NCBI GenBank assembly: GCA_026990725.1
Contig: JALXCX010000050.1
Location: forward strand, 1-8,541
DNA from: Desulfobulbaceae bacterium
Lineage (GTDB): Bacteria; Desulfobacterota; Desulfobulbia; Desulfobulbales; Desulfobulbaceae
Length of the DNA stretch: 8,541 nucleotides
Direction: 5' to 3'
Position 1 is the stretch's first letter. Every line of letters starts with the position of its first letter. Below are positions 1 to 5,117 of the stretch, one piece after another. The notes beneath the pieces are model-generated. The model was given only the letters and a program-made list of their open reading frames with translations. It was not told the origin of the DNA and did no database searches. Both the position numbers and the translations under genes were made by a program.

Positions 1-28
1 AACTTTGCGGCTTCAGCTTGTTTTTCCC

Positions 29-59
29 TTGCGAATGAGCGATGTTTGTTGTATATAAT
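29..59 (+). promoter_or_regulatory. weak sigma70-like promoter candidate upstream of fusA
   Basis: A perfect TATAAT hexamer lies at 54-59. The best -35 match is TTGCGA at 29-34 (4 of 6 consensus bases) with a long 19-bp spacer. If real, transcription would begin near 66 and give fusA a leader of about 210 nt containing two stem-loops. The hexamer sits in AT-rich DNA where chance matches are common, so this is tentative. Confidence 0.3.
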
Positions 60-119
60 TTTTCTTTTCGGACAGGTTATTGTTAACTCCCTGTTTTATT
101 GTGAATAGCTTTTTGATGC

Positions 120-145
120 GCAGGTGACGGCATGTCATCACCTGC
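120..145 (+). other. stem-loop in the fusA upstream region
   Basis: GCAGGTGA (120-127) pairs perfectly with TCACCTGC (138-145) around a 10-nt loop. A competing inner pairing, TGAC (125-128) with GTCA (134-137), is also possible. No T tract follows, so it is not a convincing intrinsic terminator. It could be a regulator's inverted-repeat site or a leader hairpin. Together with the rest of 1-278 it is in non-coding sequence: I find no supportable gene there. Confidence 0.4.
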
Positions 146-227
146 TGTGTTTCAAGGGGTTACAGAATTTACTGTGACTCCTTTTTTATTTATCATTGCC
201 TGTTGAAGGCGCATGATGATGTATCAT

Positions 228-253
228 TGACCGCAAACCTTGTCCTGCGGTCA
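228..253 (+). other. stem-loop just upstream of the fusA ribosome binding site
   Basis: TGACCGCA (228-235) pairs with TGCGGTCA (246-253), an 8-bp perfect stem with a 10-nt loop. It ends 14 nt before the Shine-Dalgarno AGGA (268-271) of fusA. No T tract follows. The position suggests an effect on fusA mRNA stability or translation, but this is inferred only from location. Confidence 0.4.
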
Positions 254-278
254 GGCAGCGGTTACTGAGGAATAAGTG

Positions 279-2363
279 ATGAACAAAGATTTGACCCAAG
301 TACGTAATATCGGAATCAGTGCTCATATTGATTCCGGCAAGACCACTCTTACAGAGCGTATCCTGTATTATACCGATCGAATCCATGCGATTCATGAAGT
401 TCGTGGAAAAGATGGTGTCGGCGCGACCATGGATTCCATGGAACTTGAAAAGGAACGTGGTATTACTATTCAGTCGGCAGCGACATATTGTAACTGGAAA
501 GGAACCGATATTAATATCATTGACACCCCCGGTCATGTTGACTTCACCGTTGAAGTTGAACGCGCCCTCCGGGTGCTTGACGGTGCGGTTTTGATTCTTT
601 GTTCCGTGGGCGGGGTACAATCACAGTCCATCACCGTTGATCGTCAGATGACCCGGTATAATGTTCCACGGATTGCCTTTATCAATAAATGCGATCGGAC
701 TGGTGCCAATCCTGCCCGTGTTGTTGAGCAGCTGCGCGATAAATTGAATCTCAATGCTGTTATGATCCAGTTGCCAATCGGTCTTGAAAACGATCTTGAA
801 GGAATGGTTGACCTTGTTTCCATGAAAGCCGTCTATTTTGATGGTGAACAGGGAGATACGGTTCGTTACGAGGACATTCCGGATGCACTGCGTGACGAGG
901 CAGACGAGAAACGTGAGGAGTTGCTTGATGCTGTGTCCATGTTTTCTGATGAGCTCATGGAAGCAATGCTTGAGGAGACGGAAATTACTGACGAGATGGT
1001 TCACGAGGCCATCCGCCGGGGAACTTTAGCCCTTGAGTTTGCGCCGGTCATGATAGGTTCTGCATATAAGAATAAAGGTGTGCAACCCCTGCTTGATGCT
1101 GTGCAGTCGTACCTGCCCTGTCCTACAGATGTAGAGAATATTGCCCTTGATCTGGATAATGATGAGGAAGAAAACAAGGTCTCCAATGATCCGGAGGATC
1201 CGCTGGTTGCCTTGGCATTTAAACTGGAGGATGGTCGTTATGGCCAGCTGACCTATGTACGTACCTACCAGGGGATGCTGAAAAAAGGAGATTTTATTTT
1301 CAACACCAGGACCGGTAAGAAGGTGAAGGTCGGTCGTCTTGTCCGTATGCATTCAAACGAAATGGAAGAAATTGAAGAAGCCGGATCCGGCGATATCATC
1401 GCTCTTTTTGGTGTAGACTGCGCCTCCGGTGATACGTTCTGTGATAATACTATTAATTGGTCCATGAGTTCCATGCATGTCCCTGCACCGGTTATCTCTT
1501 TAGCTATTACTCCTGTGGATAATAAAGCACAGGAGAATATGTCCAAGGCTCTTAATAGATTTTGTAAGGAAGATCCAACGTTTAAGTCCTTTGTGGATCA
1601 CGAAACCAGTGAAACGATTATTTCCGGAATGGGTGAGCTGCACCTCGAAGTTTATATAGAACGCATGAAGCGTGAATATGGCGCAGAGGTTGAAGTCGGT
1701 GCTCCCCGGGTTGCCTACCGCGAAACTATCACCCAACGTGCCGAGTTTGATTATACCCATAAGAAACAGACCGGTGGCTCCGGCCAGTTTGGTCGAGTGG
1801 CAGGCTATATGGAACCACTGGAAGAGGGTGAGTATGAATTTGTTGATGAAATCGTGGGTGGTTCCATCCCGCGGGAATATATTCCTGCCTGTGATAAGGG
1901 GTTTCAGGCCTCCATGGAGAAAGGTGTGTTAACCGGAGCGCAGATTACCGGTATTCGCTGCGTTATTAACGACGGTAACTCGCACTCTGTTGACTCCTCA
2001 GACATGGCTTTCCAGCAGGCTGCAAAGGGCGCGTTTAAACAGGGCTATCAGAAGGCCGGCCCTGTTATTATGGAACCGATCATGAAGGTTGCTGTTGAAG
2101 GGCCGTCTGAATTTCAGGGTGCAGTTATGGGCAGCCTGAACCAGAGACGCGGCGTGATTGTTGGTACTTTTGAAGAGGGCAGCTATACAGTTGTCGAGGC
2201 GGAAATGCCGCTGTCTGAAATGTTTGGTTATTCAACAACGCTGCGATCGCTCACCCAGGGGAAAGCTGAATTTACCATGGAGTTTTCCAGCTATAAGCAG
2301 GTGCCCAAGAGTGTTGCGGAAGAATTGATTAAGGACTTTGAAAAATCCAAAAAGAATGGCTGA
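279..2363 (+). CDS. fusA: elongation factor G, mitochondria-like (spdEFG1/mtEFG1) type
   Basis: A 694-aa translational GTPase that moves tRNAs and mRNA through the ribosome after peptide bond formation, in the cytoplasm. The GTPase domain shows G1 AHIDSGKT (15-22), switch I RGITI (60-64), G3 DTPGH (82-86), G4 NKCD (136-139; NKMD is usual) and G5 GSAYKN (260-265). Beta-barrel domain II follows from about 300, then domains III-V, with the conserved GGSGQFGRV stretch of domain IV. The Ser in HIDSGKTT and the HEVRGKDGVGA stretch at 39-49 match the mitochondrial EFG1 and spirochaete/planctomycete/delta spdEFG1 subfamily rather than canonical bacterial EF-G (HIDAGKTTTTER). I chose ATG 279 over the in-frame GTG at 276 because AGGA (268-271) is 7 nt from the ATG and only 4 from the GTG. 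No str-operon ribosomal genes adjoin it; a P-loop ATPase follows. Length is normal and no key motif is missing. Confidence 0.96.
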   Translation: MNKDLTQVRNIGISAHIDSGKTTLTERILYYTDRIHAIHEVRGKDGVGATMDSMELEKERGITIQSAATYCNWKGTDINIIDTPGHVDFTVEVERALRVLDGAVLILCSVGGVQSQSITVDRQMTRYNVPRIAFINKCDRTGANPARVVEQLRDKLNLNAVMIQLPIGLENDLEGMVDLVSMKAVYFDGEQGDTVRYEDIPDALRDEADEKREELLDAVSMFSDELMEAMLEETEITDEMVHEAIRRGTLALEFAPVMIGSAYKNKGVQPLLDAVQSYLPCPTDVENIALDLDNDEEENKVSNDPEDPLVALAFKLEDGRYGQLTYVRTYQGMLKKGDFIFNTRTGKKVKVGRLVRMHSNEMEEIEEAGSGDIIALFGVDCASGDTFCDNTINWSMSSMHVPAPVISLAITPVDNKAQENMSKALNRFCKEDPTFKSFVDHETSETIISGMGELHLEVYIERMKREYGAEVEVGAPRVAYRETITQRAEFDYTHKKQTGGSGQFGRVAGYMEPLEEGEYEFVDEIVGGSIPREYIPACDKGFQASMEKGVLTGAQITGIRCVINDGNSHSVDSSDMAFQQAAKGAFKQGYQKAGPVIMEPIMKVAVEGPSEFQGAVMGSLNQRRGVIVGTFEEGSYTVVEAEMPLSEMFGYSTTLRSLTQGKAEFTMEFSSYKQVPKSVAEELIKDFEKSKKNG

Positions 2364-2462
2364 CAAGGCGGTTGAGTCTTGACGTTGAGAGAGCTGAGTA
2401 TTTTTTAGATTCTGTTTTTTCAGGTTTTTGACTTTTTAAAAGAGTGTTTAGGCGTTAAAGTA

Positions 2463-2484
2463 AAACCATGGTGAGCCATGGTTT
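2463..2484 (+). other. perfect 9-bp stem-loop between fusA and the ATPase gene
   Basis: AAACCATGG (2463-2471) pairs perfectly with CCATGGTTT (2476-2484) around TGAG. The sequence after it (GAATATAG) has no real T tract, so it does not look like an intrinsic terminator. It ends 12 nt before the GAGGTGA ribosome binding site of the next gene. Possible roles are an RNA processing or stability element in a fusA-ATPase transcript, or a protein-binding inverted repeat. Upstream, four T runs (2401-2406, 2415-2420, 2425-2429, 2433-2437) make the spacer unusually T-rich. Confidence 0.5.
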
Positions 2485-2506
2485 GAATATAGATATGAGG
2501 TGAACA

Positions 2507-3193
2507 ATGGGATATGAAACACTTGTCAACCAGAATCCTTTAAGGGTACTGAATCTGGGGCGGCACAATAAACATATGGGCCTGATCATGGCGCGAGCCG
2601 GTCTGGGTAAAACAGCTTTACTGGTACAGATTGCTCTTGATTCTATTCTCCGTGGCAACCGTGTTATCCATATCAGTATTGGCGCAAGTATTGATAAAAC
2701 GAAAATATGGTATGACGATATCCTGCATTTTATTCTTCAGGATGGTTCCGTGACCAATCCTCATGAATTAATTGATATGGTGCAGCGCCATAGGATGATC
2801 ATGACATTTAAAGAGTCAGCCTTTAGCAGGCCTCGTCTTGAAGAACGTCTTAATGACTTGATTCTTCAGGATATTTTCAAGCCTAATTGCCTTGTCGTTG
2901 ATGGTTTTGATTTTGAAAACACCACCAGGGAAGATCTTGAGGATATCAAAGATCTGCTGGATGCCATGAGCATGCAGGCCTGGTTTTCTGCTGTCAGTCA
3001 TCGGAATGACGATCGTGTATCACCAGCCGGGGTTCCCGCTCCCTGCCATGATATCGATGATTTGTTTGACACAGTGGTTCTTCTCAAACCTGAAGATAAA
3101 ATGATCCAGCTCGATATTATTAGAAATAATGGTGAAGACGCCAGTGATACTGGTGCTTTGACCTTGGATCCGACAACCATGATGGTCAAATAG
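2507..3193 (+). CDS. P-loop ATPase of the RecA/KaiC/DnaB-like fold, unknown role
   Basis: A 228-aa, apparently cytoplasmic protein with no signal peptide or membrane segment. A Walker A-like motif ARAGLGKT (29-36), with Ala in place of the first Gly, follows a hydrophobic strand. The stretch continuing into ALLVQIALD resembles DnaB and RAD55/KaiC-type ATPases. A second strand, RVIHISIG (52-59), follows, and the Walker B candidate is CLVVDGFDF (128-136), with D132 as the likely Mg-coordinating acid. Another core strand, AWFSAVSHR (158-166), comes later. The region at 84-125 is helical and charged. The chain is about the size of one RecA-fold domain, with no added DNA-binding or lid domain visible. 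The ATG has a strong ribosome binding site (GAGGTGA, 2497-2503). It lies 143 nt after fusA and ends just before a terminator, so it may be cotranscribed with fusA. I do not recognise a named family, and its substrate or partner is unknown. Confidence 0.88.
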   Translation: MGYETLVNQNPLRVLNLGRHNKHMGLIMARAGLGKTALLVQIALDSILRGNRVIHISIGASIDKTKIWYDDILHFILQDGSVTNPHELIDMVQRHRMIMTFKESAFSRPRLEERLNDLILQDIFKPNCLVVDGFDFENTTREDLEDIKDLLDAMSMQAWFSAVSHRNDDRVSPAGVPAPCHDIDDLFDTVVLLKPEDKMIQLDIIRNNGEDASDTGALTLDPTTMMVK

Positions 3194-3216
3194 TTTTGAA
3201 TTTGACAGTATCTCTT

Positions 3217-3256
3217 TCGTGCAGAACGGTTGTCACCATTCTGCACGATTCTTTTT
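3217..3256 (+). terminator. intrinsic terminator after the ATPase gene
   Basis: TCGTGCAGAA (3217-3226) pairs perfectly with TTCTGCACGA (3239-3248). After one C-A mismatch the stem can continue with GGT/ACC closing a TGTC tetraloop. The T-rich tail TTCTTTTT (3249-3256) follows directly. This is a good Rho-independent terminator for + strand transcription and would end the fusA-ATPase unit. The other strand lacks a T tract after the stem, so it is one-directional. It ends only 30 nt before hisA, so it may also act as a leader or attenuator element for that gene. Confidence 0.8.
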
Positions 3257-3286
3257 GCCTAGTGATTTCTCCCCGGTTGTAGATTT

Positions 3287-4057
3287 ATGCGTTTCCGGCC
3301 CTGCATAGACTTGCATGACGGCAAGGTAAAACAGATTGTTGGTGCCACTCTTCAGGACGCCGATTCAGCAGCCCTGCAAACAAATTTTTCCTCAGATTTC
3401 TCCCCTTCCCATTATGCCCGTATGTATCAACGGGACAACCTGACAGGCGGGCATGTTATTATGCTTGGACCTGGCAACGAAACCGCGGCTATTGATGCGT
3501 TGACCGCCTGGCCCGAAGGGTTGCAGCTTGGTGGCGGTATAACGGAAGAAAATGCCGGTCGTTGGCTTGAGCGGGGGGCATCACATGTTATTGTTACCTC
3601 GTATGTGTTTCATGACGGACATCTGGACGATACACGTCTTGAGCGCCTTCTTCGGCTTACAGGAAAAAATAGACTGGTGCTGGATTTGAGCTGTCGCTGG
3701 AAAGATGATGGCTATTATGTGGTCACTGATCGCTGGCAGAATTTTACAGAACTTCGGGTCAGTGCGGAGTTGTTGGCAGAACTTGCCAGGAGTTGTGATG
3801 AATTTCTGATTCATGCTGTTGATGTTGAAGGGCAATGTATGGGCGTAGATGAACGGCTTATCACTTTGCTGGCAACAGCGGCAACTCACCCCATAACCTA
3901 TGCCGGAGGCGTGGGCTGCATGGCAGATATGCACCGTATCCGCAAGGTGGGGCATGGCAGGCTGGATGCGACAGTGGGCAGTGCCCTTGATATTTTTGGA
4001 GGTACCGGTTGCCGCTATGCAGAAGTTGTCGCCTTTCACCGTCAGGAGAATGGATGA
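3287..4057 (+). CDS. hisA: HisA, eukaryote-type (His6-like) ProFAR isomerase
   Basis: A 256-aa TIM-barrel isomerase for the fourth step of histidine synthesis, the Amadori rearrangement of 5'-ProFAR to PRFAR (EC 5.3.1.16). The sequence follows yeast His6 rather than ordinary bacterial HisA: CIDLHDGKVKQIVG (6-19), GGHVIMLGPGN (54-64), LQLGGGI (79-85), VIVTSYVF (101-108), LVLDLSCR (130-137), EFLIHAVDVEG (172-182), YAGGVG (205-210) and GSALDIFGG (231-239). D8 and D133 are the likely catalytic acids by analogy with HisA, and the GGGI and AGG loops are the phosphate-binding sites. ATG 3287 is the first start after an in-frame TGA (3263-3265), but no clear Shine-Dalgarno precedes it (GGTTGTAG only). 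It overlaps the next gene by four bases (ATGA). No other his genes are in view, which fits scattered his genes in many bacteria. Confidence 0.93.
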   Translation: MRFRPCIDLHDGKVKQIVGATLQDADSAALQTNFSSDFSPSHYARMYQRDNLTGGHVIMLGPGNETAAIDALTAWPEGLQLGGGITEENAGRWLERGASHVIVTSYVFHDGHLDDTRLERLLRLTGKNRLVLDLSCRWKDDGYYVVTDRWQNFTELRVSAELLAELARSCDEFLIHAVDVEGQCMGVDERLITLLATAATHPITYAGGVGCMADMHRIRKVGHGRLDATVGSALDIFGGTGCRYAEVVAFHRQENG

Positions 4058-4242
4058 AGACGGTCCCTGAGTTGGTTGGAGATGAAGACTCTGAAGTGCA
4101 GGAAATAAAGCTGTTTGTGCCGCCCGACAGGTACCGGGCCTTTCAGCGTTGTCTCTGGATACAGGTGCACGAGTCGGGCCGGACGCAACTTGAGGTCATG
4201 AAGGAAGTTGTTGATGATTTTCTCATCAAACATCAATGCTAA
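4054..4242 (+). CDS. small 62-aa protein coupled to hisA, possible ribbon-helix-helix domain
   Basis: I do not recognise a named family. ATG 4054 overlaps the hisA stop (ATGA) and has AGGAG (4044-4048) 5 nt upstream, so it is probably translationally coupled; a longer reading from 4009 would run inside hisA and is not preferred. The protein starts with an acidic, probably flexible stretch (residues 1-16). A short strand-like segment, EIKLFVP, is followed by a first amphipathic helix (about 24-42), a turn SGRT and a second helix (LEVMKEVVDDFL). This strand-helix-GRT-helix layout resembles CopG/Arc-type ribbon-helix-helix proteins, whose typical pattern is a strand, a helix ending in G-R-S/T, then a second helix. 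That resemblance is by eye only. There are two Cys, one of them C-terminal. The neighbours hisA and yedF suggest a three-gene operon. Confidence 0.75.
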   Translation: MKTVPELVGDEDSEVQEIKLFVPPDRYRAFQRCLWIQVHESGRTQLEVMKEVVDDFLIKHQC

Positions 4243-4285
4243 GAGTTTATCTGGCGGTAATATAGATGAACATGGAGAGCAGTTT

Positions 4286-4900
4286 ATGAAAAGAATCACC
4301 GTGGATTGTCGGGGCTTGGAGTGTCCTCAACCTGTTATACAAACCAAGGAAGCTCTTGATGCCGGCCACAAGCACCTTGAAGTGATTGTGGATAATGAGG
4401 CATCAAAAGAGAATGTAAGCCGTTTTGCCCGCAGTCGCAATTGTGAAATTGTTCTGACAGGTAATGAGGAAAGTTGCTGGCGCCTGTCGTTGAAGGCTGG
4501 TGAATCCGGAGCAAAGCAGGAGTTTGATGCGGAGGAGTATGACTGTACCCTGCCAGCAGGGAAAGGGTTGGTCTATGTTATTTCTTCAGCGTCAATGGGA
4601 CGCGGTAGTGATGAATTGGGTTGGGCTTTGTTGCAGACATATATCCAGACCATAAAAGATGTTGAGCCGCTCCCGGAAAAAATCTTGTTTTATAATGAAG
4701 GGGTTCGACTGGTAGCTGAAGAATCAGGTGCCCTGGAAGCCTTGCGAGCTCTTCAGAAAAAAGGTGTTGAAATATTTGCCTGCGGAACCTGTCTTGATTT
4801 TTTCAAATTAACTTCAGTGCTTAAGGTCGGGCAGATATCCAACATGTACGATATAATGAGCAGCGTAAATAATGCGGCCAAGGTTGTCAGCCCCTTCTGA
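4286..4900 (+). CDS. yedF: YedF-type sulfurtransferase-like selenium metabolism protein
   Basis: A 204-aa cytoplasmic protein with two domains. Residues 1-70 form a TusA/SirA-like sulfur-carrier domain with VDCRGLECPQPV (6-17); C13 in the CPxP motif is the expected persulfide or selenide carrier. Residues about 94-204 form a DsrE-like domain with SMGRGSDELG (103-112), KILFYNEGVRLV (132-143) and the cysteine pair ACGTCLDFF (165-173; C166, C169). This architecture matches the YedF family that co-occurs with selenium-utilisation genes; its exact reaction is not established, and neither selD nor selA is in the window. ATG 4286 has GGAG (4274-4277) 8 nt upstream. An in-frame TTG at 4208 would add 26 residues overlapping the previous gene and is disfavoured. 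The 43-nt gap after the small gene suggests the same operon as hisA. Confidence 0.92.
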   Translation: MKRITVDCRGLECPQPVIQTKEALDAGHKHLEVIVDNEASKENVSRFARSRNCEIVLTGNEESCWRLSLKAGESGAKQEFDAEEYDCTLPAGKGLVYVISSASMGRGSDELGWALLQTYIQTIKDVEPLPEKILFYNEGVRLVAEESGALEALRALQKKGVEIFACGTCLDFFKLTSVLKVGQISNMYDIMSSVNNAAKVVSPF

Positions 4901-4913
4901 GTTTTTGTCAGAA
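4895..4913 (+). other. short stem-loop overlapping the yedF stop codon
   Basis: TTCTGA (4895-4900, including the TGA stop) pairs with TCAGAA (4908-4913) around GTTTTTG. The pyrimidine-rich ACTTCCTCTT follows but there is no clean T tract. It could be a weak terminator for the hisA-yedF unit. A six-base stem can easily arise by chance. Confidence 0.25.
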
Positions 4914-5030
4914 ACTTCCTCTTGTCAGCTGTAATCATTTCATCGTTCCCCTGTTTACTTCCTTTTCTCTGCGTGTTAAGGAAAAGTCTGTTGTTTGTTC
5001 GTCGCTTCAAAGGTTTACCGGCAGGAATGC

Positions 5031-5057
5031 GCACTTCAGGAGAAAGCGTTGAAGTGC
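5031..5057 (+). other. stem-loop in the prc upstream region
   Basis: GCACTTCA (5031-5038) pairs perfectly with TGAAGTGC (5050-5057) around an 11-nt loop, 60 nt before the prc start. No T tract follows. It may be an operator-like inverted repeat or a 5' leader hairpin for prc. The remaining 4901-5117 sequence shows no supportable gene and no convincing promoter. Confidence 0.4.
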
Positions 5058-5117
5058 AGTGTGTTCTGCGTAGATCTTTCATACACCTAAGTCTACTTTA
5101 AAGTCTCGGAGTATTGT

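Noticed and set aside
1..108. Open + strand frame at the window start as the end of an upstream gene
   Set aside because: The translated 35 residues show no recognisable motif, and the region looks like AT-rich intergenic DNA.
276..278. GTG as the fusA start
   Set aside because: It is only 4 nt from the AGGA site; ATG at 279 has better spacing and matches the usual start of the family.
186..620. 144-codon minus-strand frame covering the fusA start
   Set aside because: Antisense to the conserved GTPase domain of fusA, with no recognisable protein features.
2428..2461. TTGACT as a -35 for a separate promoter of the ATPase gene
   Set aside because: Bases 16-18 bp downstream (GGCGTT region) do not resemble a -10 element.
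3202..3207. Perfect TTGACA -35 hexamer before hisA
   Set aside because: No acceptable -10 hexamer occurs 16-18 bp downstream, where the sequence is the terminator stem.
3581..4039. 152-codon open frame on the minus strand inside hisA
   Set aside because: Fully antisense to the well-supported hisA; no family motif is visible.
5027..5101. 24-codon open frame upstream of prc as a possible leader peptide
   Set aside because: The AGGA directly abuts the ATG, which is too close for a ribosome binding site, and the frame overlaps a hairpin; no runs of regulatory codons are seen.
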